Shown piece by piece: positions 1-8,831 of a stretch of DNA of 64,000 nucleotides. The DNA comes from Natrinema sp. CBA1119 (GTDB taxonomy: Archaea > Halobacteriota > Halobacteria > Halobacteriales > Natrialbaceae). Position 1 is the first letter of the stretch, and every line of letters begins with the position of its first letter. A program made the translations under genes and the position numbers. The stretch covers positions 3,596,001 through 3,660,000 of the forward strand of contig NZ_PDBS01000001.1 in the NCBI RefSeq assembly GCF_002572525.1, given 5' to 3'. Below the pieces are notes generated by a model. That model was not told the origin of the DNA and ran no database searches. It saw only the letters and a program-made list of their open reading frames with translations.

Positions 1-277
1 CGACGTCGTTGTACAGTCCCTGCCCGTAGTTCGTCAGGTACTCGAGCGCGTCGACTCGGTCGAACTCGGCGAACGCCTCGATGTCGCCGCCGGCGATGTA
101 CGAGTCGCCTTTTCCCCGGAGGACGACGACCCCGATATCGTCGTTCGCGTCGATATCGTCGAGCCGGCCGCGGAGCGCGGTCCGTGTTTCCCGATCCATC
201 GCGTTCCGTTTGTCGGGATTGTTGACGGTTAGCGTGGCTATTCGATCCGAAACGTCGAGCAGGACCTTCTCGGACAT
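1..277 (-). CDS. enoyl-CoA hydratase/isomerase family protein, N-terminal part (runs off window)
   Basis: Reading leftwards from an ATG at 277, the frame stays open to the window edge (92 codons). It begins MSEKVLLDVSDRIATLTVNN and contains NPDKRNAMD and the oxyanion-hole segment GDSYIAGGDIEAF. These are the usual N-terminal crotonase-fold blocks (acyl-CoA binding and first oxyanion NH). The C-terminal two thirds, including the catalytic glutamate region, lie outside the window, so hydratase versus isomerase cannot be decided. It diverges from the acyl-CoA dehydrogenase at 407, and the roughly 130-base gap probably carries both promoters. Confidence 0.85.
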   Translation of the reverse strand, partial: MSEKVLLDVSDRIATLTVNNPDKRNAMDRETRTALRGRLDDIDANDDIGVVVLRGKGDSYIAGGDIEAFAEFDRVDALEYLTNYGQGLYNDV

Positions 278-375
278 CAGTGGCCCTACGACCGGTCGCT
301 AGTTAGTCGTTAGCATTGCCAGCAGTACGGCCCGGAAGCCGCGAAACGAGTGTTCGGAGTTCCGACCACCGGTGC

Positions 376-382
376 CTATAAG
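376..382 (+). promoter_or_regulatory. TATA-like box for the acyl-CoA dehydrogenase at 407
   Basis: The heptamer ctataag lies 25-31 bases before the ATG at 407. This is the spacing expected for a leaderless haloarchaeal transcript, and no Shine-Dalgarno sequence precedes the ATG. Confidence 0.5.
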
Positions 383-406
383 TCCGCTTCCCGAAACTGA
401 CATAGT

Positions 407-1576
407 ATGGACTTCGAGCTCAGCGATGAGCAACGACTCATCAGAAGCGAGATTCAGGACCTCTGCGACCAATTCGGCGACGAGTACTGGCGCGAAAAGG
501 ACATGCAACACGAGTTCGGGTGGGAGTTCTACGAGGAGTTCGCCGACGGCGGCTGGTGCGGCGTCACGATTCCGGAGGAGTACGGCGGACAGGGGTACGG
601 CGTTCAGGAGGCGAGCATCATCCAGCAGGAGATCGCCCGCTCCGGCGCTGCGATGGCCGGCACGTCGATCACGTCACACCACGTCTTCAGCGCTGCCCCG
701 CTGGTGGAGTACGGGTCGGACGATCACAAGGAACGGTACCTGCCGGATATCGCCGATGGAGCGGTCATGGTCTGTACGGGCGTCACGGAACCGAACGCGG
801 GGACCGATACGTCACAGATCGAGACGTTCGCGGAGCGAGACGGCGACGAATACGTCGTGAACGGCCAGAAGATTTGGACCTCGAAGGCGCAGGAGGCGGA
901 CGTCATCATGCTCCTCGCGCGGACGCAACCGCGCGAGTCGAGCGACCGGTTCGGCGGCCTCACGCTGTTTTTCACCGAGTTCAACAAGGACATGGACAGC
1001 GTCGACGTGAGCGAGATCCCGAAGGCCGGCCGCGGCGCGGCGGACTCGAACGAGGTCTGGTTCGACGACTTCCGCGTTCCGGCCGCGGATCGAATCGGCG
1101 AGGAAGGAAACGGGTTCAAATACCTCCTCTCGTTCGCGAACTCCGAGCGGATCAGCATCGCTGCCAACGCCGTCGGAACCGGACAGGCCGCACTCGAGAC
1201 GGCCGCATCCTACGCCAGGGAGCGCGAAGTCTTCGACAACTCCATCGGCACCTATCAGGCGATTCAGCATCCGCTCGCGGACTCGTGGACCAAACTGACG
1301 CAGGCGGAACTGATGATTCGGAAGGCCGCGTGGCTGTACGACAACGACAAAAATTCGGGTCCAGAGGCTAACGCCGTCAAACTCCGCGCGAGCGAGGACG
1401 CGATCGAGGCCTGCGAGCGCGCCGTTCGCGTTCACGGCGGAATGGGGTACGCGAGGGAGTACGACGTGGAGCGATACTGGCGCGAAGTCATGATCAACGT
1501 GCTCGCACCGATCTCGAACGAGATGGTCAAAAACTACATCGCACAGCACGTCCTCGATCTTCCGCGCTCTTACTGA
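407..1576 (+). CDS. acyl-CoA dehydrogenase
   Basis: FAD-dependent alpha,beta-dehydrogenation of an acyl-CoA in the cytoplasm, passing electrons to ETF. The 389-aa length is normal for the family. It starts MDFELSDEQRLIRSEIQDL, the classic ACAD N-terminus, followed by PEEYGGQGYG, the FAD/substrate loop VTEPNAGTDTSQIET and the central beta-domain block NGQKIWTSKA. The C-terminal helical domain has RVHGGMGYAREYDVERYWRE and ends with SNEMVKNYIA, where E372 sits at the catalytic-base position of the MCAD class. The ATG is supported by the TATA box at 376. Its substrate class cannot be told from sequence. It is transcribed alone; the next gene is convergent. Confidence 0.93.
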   Translation: MDFELSDEQRLIRSEIQDLCDQFGDEYWREKDMQHEFGWEFYEEFADGGWCGVTIPEEYGGQGYGVQEASIIQQEIARSGAAMAGTSITSHHVFSAAPLVEYGSDDHKERYLPDIADGAVMVCTGVTEPNAGTDTSQIETFAERDGDEYVVNGQKIWTSKAQEADVIMLLARTQPRESSDRFGGLTLFFTEFNKDMDSVDVSEIPKAGRGAADSNEVWFDDFRVPAADRIGEEGNGFKYLLSFANSERISIAANAVGTGQAALETAASYAREREVFDNSIGTYQAIQHPLADSWTKLTQAELMIRKAAWLYDNDKNSGPEANAVKLRASEDAIEACERAVRVHGGMGYAREYDVERYWREVMINVLAPISNEMVKNYIAQHVLDLPRSY

Positions 1577-1741
1577 GTCAGCACGGATACCGCCATTTCC
1601 GCCAGAGACGCGTTATCGGTCGTTTTGACGGCTTCAGGCCTTCGATCGGGAACAGGACTTCGAACCGCCGCACGACTTCGAGCGGGAAGAACCTCGAGCG
1701 GTATCACACCGGACTGACAGCGGACCCCCGCTCGTGGACGG

Positions 1742-2200
1742 TCAGCTGTCCTCGTCGGCCGCTCGTCGCCGAACGATGTTGTGCGAGATGACCGACATCA
1801 CTTCGTCTCCGTCGTCGTTATAGACCCGACGCTTGAAGTCGACGTATCCGCGATCAGAGTGGCTGTCGCTCGGCGTCTTCTCGAGGATCTCCGCGCGAAC
1901 GGTGAGCGTGTCGCCGGGACGAACCGGCGTGTACCACCGAAGTTCGTCCATGCCGCTACCGCCCATGTTTGCTATTTCGCTGAGGCAGTCGTCGACGGTC
2001 AGCCGGGTTGCGAGACTGAGCGTGTGCAGTCCGCTGGCGACTAACCCGCCGAACATCGAGTCCTCGGCCGCCGCTTCGTCGACGTGAAACGGCTGCGGAT
2101 CGAACTGTTCCGCGAACGAGACGATCTCCGATTTCGTCACCGTGTGCGTTCCGCTCTCGAACGTCTCTCCTTCGTCCAGGTCTTCGAATAACTTCGGCAT
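1742..2200 (-). CDS. MaoC-like (R)-specific enoyl-CoA hydratase, hotdog fold
   Basis: A 152-aa single-hotdog protein that would hydrate an enoyl-CoA to an (R)-3-hydroxyacyl-CoA. The hydratase-2 motif is present as FAEQFDPQPFHVDEAAA, with D34 and H39 as the expected catalytic pair. GGLVASGLHTLSL and WYTPVRPGDTLTV are the other family blocks. It begins MPKLFEDLDEGETF, a normal MaoC start. It is convergent with the acyl-CoA dehydrogenase at 407 and co-directional with the downstream end of the crotonase at 2273-3052, suggesting one local catabolic unit. The stereochemical role is from family knowledge. Confidence 0.88.
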   Translation of the reverse strand: MPKLFEDLDEGETFESGTHTVTKSEIVSFAEQFDPQPFHVDEAAAEDSMFGGLVASGLHTLSLATRLTVDDCLSEIANMGGSGMDELRWYTPVRPGDTLTVRAEILEKTPSDSHSDRGYVDFKRRVYNDDGDEVMSVISHNIVRRRAADEDS

Positions 2201-2272
2201 GGACGGTCCGACGAAAGCGACCGATAAATAGCTAGCGTCGTTTCCGTCGTCGCGTTCGGATCGCCGGACCGC

Positions 2273-3052
2273 TTACCGCCCCTGAAACTCCGGCTCCCGG
2301 TTCTCGAGGAACGCCGTCATCGCCTCCTGTTGATCGTACGTATCGAAACAGGCGGCGATCGTCTCGAGGCTGTGATCGATACCCGATTCGACGCCGTTCG
2401 ATCGGAGCGCCCGAAAGACCTGCGTCTGCCACTGGATGATGCGCGGACTCTTGCTCGCCAGCGTTTCGACGAGGTGGTCGACGGTCTCGTCGTACGCGTC
2501 CGGCGCGACCGCCCGGTTGACTAACCCGAGTTCCTCGGCGTCCAGCCCGGAAACCGGTTCACCCGTGTAGACGATCTCCTTTGCGGCCTGAAGACCGACC
2601 AGTCGAACGAGGAGTCCGCCCTGGATGCCGGTGACGAGCCCCGCGTCGATCTCCGGGAGTCCGAGCGCGGCGTCCTCGGTCGCGACGCGAAAGTCACACG
2701 ACATCGCGAGCTCGAGCCCGCCGCCGAGCGCGTACTCGCCACACCGACAGACGGTGACTGCGTCGAGGTTCCGGACCCCTTGCATGAGTTCGTACAGGTT
2801 CGTCAGCATCGCCCGCGCTTCGGAGACGGAGTAGTCCTTCACCTCGTCGAGCTTCAGACCGGCGGTCAGTCCGCCGACGCCGTCGTCGGCATCGGGGCCG
2901 ATAGTGAGGACCGAAACGTCGTCGGAGACGGTTTCGACCCGATCACGGAGGGTAACGATCGCGTCGGGAGAGAACAGGTTCAGATCGCCGAAGTCCAGTC
3001 GGAGGTGGGCGACGTTATTCAGGTCGGTATCGCGGTCGAGGGTTACGGACAT
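2273..3052 (-). CDS. enoyl-CoA hydratase/isomerase family protein with both catalytic Glu
   Basis: A crotonase-fold protein of 259 aa from the ATG at 3052. The open frame runs 16 codons further up, but MSVTLDRDTDLNNVAHLRLD is the natural start. The active-site block ALGGGLELAMSCDFRVA places E114 where the first catalytic glutamate of rat hydratase lies, and LGLPEIDAGLVTGIQGG places E134 at the second. It ends in the family-typical ENREPEFQGR. A true hydratase or a related crotonase is therefore plausible. The first oxyanion block is atypical (GPDADDGVGGLTAGLKL, no GxxFCAG), so the substrate may be unusual. It sits upstream of the MaoC gene on the same strand. Confidence 0.88.
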   Translation of the reverse strand: MSVTLDRDTDLNNVAHLRLDFGDLNLFSPDAIVTLRDRVETVSDDVSVLTIGPDADDGVGGLTAGLKLDEVKDYSVSEARAMLTNLYELMQGVRNLDAVTVCRCGEYALGGGLELAMSCDFRVATEDAALGLPEIDAGLVTGIQGGLLVRLVGLQAAKEIVYTGEPVSGLDAEELGLVNRAVAPDAYDETVDHLVETLASKSPRIIQWQTQVFRALRSNGVESGIDHSLETIAACFDTYDQQEAMTAFLENREPEFQGR

Positions 3053-3270
3053 GCTCACGAGTTCACGGGAAATACACGTTAACCTTTGTGCCGCGGTCAC
3101 GCGAGTCGCGGACGAGCGGACGTAGATTGCGGCGGCATCGGTCCGATCACGGCGTTATCAGCCTGTCCAGTCGACTCGAGGGGCGATAGTAGCGTGTACT
3201 GGCCCATCTTCCCGATAGCGATCGAATGGGACAAAGTAATTATTGCGACGGCTACCGTGACCTCCATTGT

Positions 3271-4089
3271 ATGTCATCCTTTGACAATATATCGGTGACG
3301 ACGGCCGAGACGAACGACAGAATCGCCCGCGTCTCGCTCGATAACGAGGCCCAGCACAACACGCTCGATCTGCGGACGATCCAGGAGTTAGACGACGCCT
3401 TCACGGCGGCCGACCGCGACGCGGAGATCGATGCGATCGTCCTCGGGACGACTGGCGATGTCTTCTGTTCGGGAGCCGACCTCGGCGATCTAACCGAGAT
3501 GGCGTTCGAGGAGGGAACGCGCTGGATGAGCCAGTACTTCGAGACGATCGACGTACTCAGGGACACGGGCAAGCCCACGGTCGCCGCCATCGAAGGGGTT
3601 TGCGCCGCCGGCGGCAACGAGCTCGCGATGGGGTGTGACCTGATCGTCGCGGGCGAATCGGCCAAGTTCGGGCAGCCCGAAGTCGGTGTCGGCTCGACCG
3701 CTGCCGGCGGCGGCGTGCAACTGCTCCCGCTGCTCGTCGGTGAGAAACGGGCGCGAGAGATGCTGCTGCTCGGGGAGATGTATCCCGCGTCGCAGATGCA
3801 GGAGTGGGGACTGGTCAACCGCGTCGTCGATGACGGGGGCGCTCGAGACGAGGCGGTCTCCCTCGCGAACGACATTGTCTCCAACAAAAGCCCGCAGGCG
3901 TACCGCGCCATCAAGACGATCATGAAGACCTGGACGAACATCGGCATGGTCAATCAGGAGATGGCTCGAGACATGACGGCCGCGGTCTGGGACTCCGAGG
4001 AGTTCCGCGACCGCGCCGAGGCGTTCGTCGACAGGGAGGAACAGACTCCGCGATCGTTCACCGGATCGCAACCCGTGGACAGGGAGTGA
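3271..4089 (+). CDS. enoyl-CoA hydratase/isomerase family protein
   Basis: A 272-aa crotonase-fold protein. The frame is open from 3226, but MSSFDNISVTTAE at 3271 is the natural start and a TATA-like gtaattatt lies at about 3235-3243. Family blocks are GDVFCSGADLGDL (first oxyanion), AAGGNELAMGCDLIVA with E117, and FGQPEVGVGSTAAGGG with E137. Both glutamates of the hydratase pair are retained. It ends with the typical FVDREEQTPRSF region. It diverges from the crotonase gene at 3052. Its reaction is probably syn-hydration of a 2-enoyl-CoA; isomerase activity cannot be excluded. Confidence 0.9.
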   Translation: MSSFDNISVTTAETNDRIARVSLDNEAQHNTLDLRTIQELDDAFTAADRDAEIDAIVLGTTGDVFCSGADLGDLTEMAFEEGTRWMSQYFETIDVLRDTGKPTVAAIEGVCAAGGNELAMGCDLIVAGESAKFGQPEVGVGSTAAGGGVQLLPLLVGEKRAREMLLLGEMYPASQMQEWGLVNRVVDDGGARDEAVSLANDIVSNKSPQAYRAIKTIMKTWTNIGMVNQEMARDMTAAVWDSEEFRDRAEAFVDREEQTPRSFTGSQPVDRE

Positions 4090-4265
4090 CGCCGCGGTCG
4101 GGAGCGGAATTCGATCGGCTGCCGTCCGGACTCGAGCGATCGTATCCGGTTCGATCGGCCGTAATGGGTTCTATCGGCCGCATACGGGTTCGAACGTCGG
4201 ATCTTCGGCGTCAAGTATTCGTTCGACCGCAATCGTTGTGCGGTGTGTTATCATTGGTGAACAGT

Positions 4266-4585
4266 ATGCGTTGACTCAGCGACAAGCGCGTCATCGTCAC
4301 CGGGAGCGGCCGCGATATCGGTCGCGGTATCGCACGGCGACTCGCCGAGGAGAGCGCGGTCGTCGTGGTGAACGACATCGACGAAGCGAACGCCGACGAA
4401 ACGGTCTCGTTGATCGGGAACTGGGGGCCAAGATCCTCGGTAGCATGGCGGATCAGAACCCCTTCGGACGGATGGCGGAACCGGAGGACATCGCGGGTGG
4501 CGTCGCGTTCGTGGCATCGGACGACGCGGCGTTCGTCACCGGCCAGGTGCTGAGCGTCTCCGGCGGGCTAACGATGGTCGGGTAG
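4266..4585 (+). pseudogene. degraded SDR (FabG-like) gene with internal deletion, frameshift and early stop
   Basis: From ATG 4266 the reading is Met-Arg-stop. The same frame then continues as LSDKRVIVTGSGRDIGRGIA plus RRLAEESAVVVVNDIDEANADE, a clear SDR nucleotide-binding N-terminus (TGxGxxIG). Near 4425 the homology jumps to another frame, giving GRMAEPEDIAGGVAFVASDD and TGQVLSVSGGLTMVG, the SDR C-terminus, ending at 4585. The central part with the NNAG strand and the Ser-Tyr-Lys active site is missing (on the order of 120-140 residues by comparison with the usual ~250). A stop at codon 3, a deletion and a frame change together make function very unlikely. Confidence 0.85.
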
Positions 4586-4586
4586 G

Positions 4587-5381
4587 TTACTCGCCCCGGA
4601 AATCGGGCTCTCGTTTTTCGTCGAACGCGGCGATGGCCTCCGCGTGGTCGTCCGTTTCGCGACACTCGCCGAGCGCCTCGATCGCGTGCTCGAGCCCCGT
4701 CTCCATGTTGACGTCGTGGGCCTCGTTGACGAGTTGCTTCGCGTTCCCGAGCGCGACGGTGGGCCCGTCCGCTAGCTCGCGGGCCCGGTCGAAGGCGACC
4801 TCTCGAGTGCGCTCGGCGTCTCCATCGACGACCGTCGAGGCGATGCCCAGTTCCTTGGCCTCCGTCCCGGAGACGCGACGACCGGAGAAGATCAAGTCCT
4901 TCGCGACCTCTTCGCCGACGAGACGGGGAAGCATGTACGCGCCGCCGTCCCCCGGCGACAGCCCCACGTTCACGTACGATTGGCTCAGTTCGGCGTCGGC
5001 TCGGACCACTCGGATGTCACAGCCCAGCGCGAGATCCATCCCGGCACCCATCGCGTAGCCGTTGACGCCGCCGACGACGGGAAGCGGCGTGCGTCGGAGC
5101 GCCTTGAGCACACGCTGTGCTCGGTGGACGGTATCCAGCGCCTCCGGCGTCGATTCCGAGAGCCCGCCTTCGTCCCCGAGATCGACGCCGGCGCAGAACG
5201 CCTTGTCACCGGCGGCCGTGAACAGGATCGAACGGACGTCGTCGTCCGCTTCGAACGACCGAATCGCGTCGTGTAACTCCTCGAGGACGCGCGGGGTGAA
5301 CGCGTTCAGGCTCTCCGGACGTTCGATTTGCATGCGACCGACTCCTTCCATAACGGTGGCAGTAACTACGTCATCGGACAT
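4587..5381 (-). CDS. crotonase-fold protein lacking the hydratase glutamate pair
   Basis: A 264-aa protein from the ATG at 5381, where MSDDVVTATVMEGVGRMQIE is the natural start (a further 17 codons are open upstream). The fold blocks are clear: RPESLNAFTPRVLEEL, DKAFCAGVDLGDE and the C-terminal FDEKREPDFRGE. At the two hydratase glutamate positions it has D116 (GAGMDLALGCD) and Y136 (LSQSYVNVGLSPGDGG). It is thus probably not a simple hydratase; isomerases, hydrolases and thioesterases of the superfamily use other residues. Its stop codon lies one base after the SDR remnant on the opposite strand. Confidence 0.85.
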   Translation of the reverse strand: MSDDVVTATVMEGVGRMQIERPESLNAFTPRVLEELHDAIRSFEADDDVRSILFTAAGDKAFCAGVDLGDEGGLSESTPEALDTVHRAQRVLKALRRTPLPVVGGVNGYAMGAGMDLALGCDIRVVRADAELSQSYVNVGLSPGDGGAYMLPRLVGEEVAKDLIFSGRRVSGTEAKELGIASTVVDGDAERTREVAFDRARELADGPTVALGNAKQLVNEAHDVNMETGLEHAIEALGECRETDDHAEAIAAFDEKREPDFRGE

Positions 5382-5550
5382 GAGAGAGTCCACGGAACGT
5401 CGAGGAATAACGTTTTCCCTCGATCGCTGCACGACCGGGACCGTCGATCGAACTCGAGAGGCGCTCGTTCACTGTCCCGCGTCGCAGTGAGTCGTGACGC
5501 ACACCGGCGGCAGCGTAACAGATATGGTTCCGGTTGCAGAACGGTATACC

Positions 5551-5561
5551 GTGATAATTGA
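5551..5561 (+). promoter_or_regulatory. TATA-like box supporting the start at 5581
   Basis: The AT-rich stretch gtgataattga lies 20-30 bases before ATG 5581, at leaderless spacing. It argues for the 5581 start over the upstream in-frame ATGs at 5494 and 5524, which have no such element. Confidence 0.4.
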
Positions 5562-5580
5562 TAACAATCCATCCCTCCGA

Positions 5581-6699
5581 ATGTGGCGGGACATCGTCCA
5601 CGAGTTCATGGACGAGAAAATCGGCGTCGAGTACTGTCGGGAGTGCTACGCGAACCGGGAGTATCCACACCGAATCTACGACGGTGTCGTCGAAAACGAC
5701 TGGATCGGGTTGCTCGTCCCGGAGGAGTACGGCGGGCAGGGCGGCGATATGATCGAACAGGTGATCCTGCTCGAGGCGCTGGGCAAGTACGGCTACGATC
5801 TCGGCATCCCGGTCGCTATCTCGTCGTTTTCGTACGGAAACCTCATCGAGTATGGGACCGAAGAACAGAAACAACGGTTCATTCCGAAGTTGCTCGACGG
5901 CGAGGTTCGGTTCTCGATCGGCGTCTCCGAATCCGGCACCGGAAGCGACGCCGCGAGTCTGCAGACGAGAGCTGAACGGGACGGCGACCACTACGTCGTC
6001 AACGGAGAGAAGATGTGGCAGTCGGCCGCTCACGTCGACGGAAACATCATCAACTTGTACGTTCGGACCGATCCGGACGCGGAGAAACACGAGGGGATCA
6101 GCGCGCTCCTCGTTCCGAACGACCTCGACGGTATCGAGATGACCAAACTCGACACCGTCGTTCGCAAGGCGACGGGCACGAATCAGGTCTTCTTCGACGA
6201 CGTCCGGGTGACCGCCGAGAACCGCCTCGGCGCGGAAGGACAGGGCTGGGAGATACTCACGGACCATTTCGCGAACGAACGGACCCAGATTTCGGCCGCG
6301 ATGGTTGGCAACGCCCAGACGGTCGTCGACACGGCGCTCGAGTACGCGCTGGAACGGGAACAGTTCGGCACCTCGATCGCCGAGTTCCAGACCATCAAAC
6401 ACCGGCTCGCGGACATGCAGACGGAGGTCGACGCCGCGCGCCAACTCGTGTACCACGCGGCGGAACACATCGATCATGGCACCAGCCCTCGTCGCCTCGC
6501 CGCACAGGCCAAACTCAAGGCCAGCGAGACGTTTCAGACGGTCGCGCAGCAGGGGATGCAGATCATGGGCGGTGCCGGATTTCTCCCCGAGAACGACATG
6601 GAACGCTACTGGCGCGAGGGGAAGATTTCCACCATCGGCGGCGGGACCAGCGAGATCCAGCGCTCCATCATCGCGAGCGATATGCTCGAGAATCGATGA
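5581..6699 (+). CDS. acyl-CoA dehydrogenase
   Basis: FAD-dependent acyl-CoA dehydrogenase of 372 aa from ATG 5581; in-frame ATGs at 5494 and 5524 would add up to 29 residues. I prefer 5581 because of the TATA-like element just upstream, but the family N-terminus normally has about 10 residues before the RDIV helix, so 5524 is possible. Visible blocks are VPEEYGGQGGDM, VSESGTGSDAASLQT (FAD loop), NGEKMWQSAAH, MQIMGGAGFLPENDMERYWRE and GGGTSEIQRSI. The Glu of TSEI is the catalytic base. It heads the CoA transferase gene at 6814 by 114 bases on the same strand, suggesting linked activation and dehydrogenation. Confidence 0.92.
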   Translation: MWRDIVHEFMDEKIGVEYCRECYANREYPHRIYDGVVENDWIGLLVPEEYGGQGGDMIEQVILLEALGKYGYDLGIPVAISSFSYGNLIEYGTEEQKQRFIPKLLDGEVRFSIGVSESGTGSDAASLQTRAERDGDHYVVNGEKMWQSAAHVDGNIINLYVRTDPDAEKHEGISALLVPNDLDGIEMTKLDTVVRKATGTNQVFFDDVRVTAENRLGAEGQGWEILTDHFANERTQISAAMVGNAQTVVDTALEYALEREQFGTSIAEFQTIKHRLADMQTEVDAARQLVYHAAEHIDHGTSPRRLAAQAKLKASETFQTVAQQGMQIMGGAGFLPENDMERYWREGKISTIGGGTSEIQRSIIASDMLENR

Positions 6700-6813
6700 G
6701 TCGTCATTCGTCGGGACGCCGCGAGGCCGAACGCCGACGGGCTACCGACCGACCGACGAGTGTAGTACGATTCAACACCGAGAATTACATCGTCAGAGAC
6801 GAACACGCATACG

Positions 6814-8031
6814 ATGACAACTACTGAATCAGCAAGGCAACTTCCGCTGTCCGGAATCACCGTCGTCGAACTCGGCAACCTCGTCGCCGCACCCTTCACG
6901 GGACTCATGCTCGGCGATCTCGGTGCCGACGTGATCAAAGTCGAACGGCCCGGAACCGGCGACATGATTCGCCAGTCCGGCGACTCCGGCGACGCGATCT
7001 TTACGGCGCTCAACCGAAACAAACGCAGCGCGACGATCGATCTCCAGAGCGACGCCGGACGCGAGGCCTACCACGAACTCGTCGCGGTGGCCGATATCGT
7101 CGTCGAGAACCTCCGACCCGGCGTCACCGAACGACTGGGTATCGGGTACGACGCGCTCAGCGACGATCGCGACGACCTGATTTACGTCTCCATCGCCGGC
7201 TTCCTGCAGGGGGGCCCGTACGAGGACCGGCCGGGGATGGACGTCGTCGGCCAGGCCATGTCGGGGATGATGCGGATGACCGGCCAGCCGGGCGGAAAGC
7301 CGCTTCGGGCGGGAACGTCGGTGATCGATATCGGAACCGGCGTCTACGGTGCGTTCGGGGCGATGCTGGCGCTGTGGATGCGCGAAACGACCGGGACGGG
7401 CCAAAAGATCGACGCCGGGCTCTTCGAAACGGCCTCTCACTGGTCTCACTACTGGACGATCTTCGCGCAGCTCTTCGGCGACCATCCGCCGCTGGGCTCC
7501 TCCCATCCCGCGTTCGGCCTCTACGATGTGTTCGAGACCGAACCGGACGAGTGGCTATTCGTCGGCGTCATCACCGAACGCCACTGGCCCGCGTTTTGCG
7601 AGGCCATCGACGCGCCGGAGTTGCTCGCGGACGAGCGCTTCGAGACGAACGAGGGGCGACAGGAGAACGACGACACGCTCTACGATCTGATTCAGGAGAC
7701 GCTTCGCGGCCGCGATCGATCGGCGGTGGTCGACGCGCTACTGGACGCCGGCGTCCCATCAGCTCCCGTCAATCACCCGTCGGAACTGCTCGACGATCCG
7801 CACCTGACTGCGCTGGACCTCCTCGTGGAGACTCAGTCGGACGACGACGAAACGGTTCAGGCGATGCTCACGCCGTTGGCGGGGACCGACATCGGCGTCT
7901 CACACCGTCGCGACCCCCCGAATCTCGGCGAAAACACGGCGGCTATTTTCGAATCGGTCGGACTGAGCGATCGGTACGCCGAACTCGAGGCGAACGGCGC
8001 GTTCGGCGACGAGTCAGCGAATAACGAGTGA
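6814..8031 (+). CDS. class III CoA transferase (CaiB/BaiF family)
   Basis: Moves CoA between a donor acyl-CoA and a free carboxylic acid, forming an aspartyl-CoA anhydride on the enzyme. The 405-aa length is normal. It contains LPLSGITVVELGNLVAAPFTG, LGDLGADVIKVERPGTGD (CoA-binding N-terminus), LNRNKRSATIDL and RPGMDVVGQAMSGMM. D143 aligns with the catalytic Asp of formyl-CoA transferase. The C-terminal ALLDAGVPSAPVNHPSELL block completes the interlocked-ring fold. The starting ATG is 114 bases after the acyl-CoA dehydrogenase at 5581. Donor and acceptor acids cannot be predicted. Confidence 0.92.
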   Translation: MTTTESARQLPLSGITVVELGNLVAAPFTGLMLGDLGADVIKVERPGTGDMIRQSGDSGDAIFTALNRNKRSATIDLQSDAGREAYHELVAVADIVVENLRPGVTERLGIGYDALSDDRDDLIYVSIAGFLQGGPYEDRPGMDVVGQAMSGMMRMTGQPGGKPLRAGTSVIDIGTGVYGAFGAMLALWMRETTGTGQKIDAGLFETASHWSHYWTIFAQLFGDHPPLGSSHPAFGLYDVFETEPDEWLFVGVITERHWPAFCEAIDAPELLADERFETNEGRQENDDTLYDLIQETLRGRDRSAVVDALLDAGVPSAPVNHPSELLDDPHLTALDLLVETQSDDDETVQAMLTPLAGTDIGVSHRRDPPNLGENTAAIFESVGLSDRYAELEANGAFGDESANNE

Positions 8032-8107
8032 GGTCAAGGTCGTCCGATGACTGAGTCGGACGAGCAGTTCCAGGGGTGAACGCGTGCCGTCGATCGAGAG
8101 TCACGAC

Positions 8108-8677
8108 CTACTCGTCGTCGCGATCGTACGTCTCGATCGTCTCGTCGTCGGGCTCCCAGCCGACGAACGCGGTCTCCGGACGCAACGAGAGCGCGTCGAT
8201 GACGACGGCAGTGCCGAGGTAGTGGCCGACCAGCGACGCCATACCCGCGATCGTCTCGTCGTCGAAGTGGGCACCGATCTCCGCGTGCGCCTCGTCGTCG
8301 ACCGACCGTCTCACAGCGAGTTTCGCGTACCTGAGCAACGCGCTGTCGGCGGTGTCGAACTCGTCGACGCGGTCGGTGCCGATCGCTCTGATCTCCTCGT
8401 GCTCGACGCCGACGTCTCGAGCGAGGCCGACGTGCTGGTGCCACTCGTACTCGTTTTCCAGTTCTCGAGCGATCGTCAGAATAACCAGTTCGACCTCCCG
8501 TGAGGTAAGTCCGGCGTGTTCCCACAGTGCGGTCCCGTGGCGCATGTACGTCTGGAGGACCGGCGGGTTGGAGCCGATCGCCTGCAGCAATTCGAGTTCG
8601 CCGAGCGCGTCTTCGCTCAGGAGATACTGATACTCCGCCGGGAGAGCCGACTGTCGCGGGAGCGGGATGCGAGCCAT
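8108..8677 (-). CDS. carboxymuconolactone decarboxylase (AhpD/CMD) family protein
   Basis: A 189-aa all-helical CMD-fold protein from the ATG at 8677 (MARIPLPRQSALP). The family core is LTSREVELVILTIARELENE followed by YEWHQHVGLARDVGV, with Glu and His at the positions used by CMD enzymes. The CxxC redox pair of AhpD is absent, so peroxidase-reductase function is unlikely. Such proteins often accompany catabolic clusters as lyases or tautomerases of unknown substrate. It is the last gene of a same-strand run MaoC - thiolase - DUF35 - CoA transferase - CMD (12299 down to 8108). Confidence 0.82.
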   Translation of the reverse strand: MARIPLPRQSALPAEYQYLLSEDALGELELLQAIGSNPPVLQTYMRHGTALWEHAGLTSREVELVILTIARELENEYEWHQHVGLARDVGVEHEEIRAIGTDRVDEFDTADSALLRYAKLAVRRSVDDEAHAEIGAHFDDETIAGMASLVGHYLGTAVVIDALSLRPETAFVGWEPDDETIETYDRDDE

Positions 8678-8831
8678 ACCTGAGAGGGGCCACAAATCGA
8701 CTTAGTTCTTCGGTCCCGAGCGGGATGGGGCCGATCGACGCCAGACGCGGTCATGGGTCACCGTCAGTCACCCCCGGAATAGCTGCGGGCCTCCGTCACC
8801 TCGTTACGGCCCCGGTTCCGGTCCCGGTCCA

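Noticed and set aside
4238-4585. A small intact SDR-like protein of 115 aa
   Set aside because: Only its C-terminal half resembles SDRs; the matching N-terminus is in a different frame with a stop, so this is a relic.
5371-6477. Long minus-strand ORF (368 aa) opposite the acyl-CoA dehydrogenase
   Set aside because: It is the antisense shadow of a clear ACAD gene in GC-rich DNA and has no family motifs.
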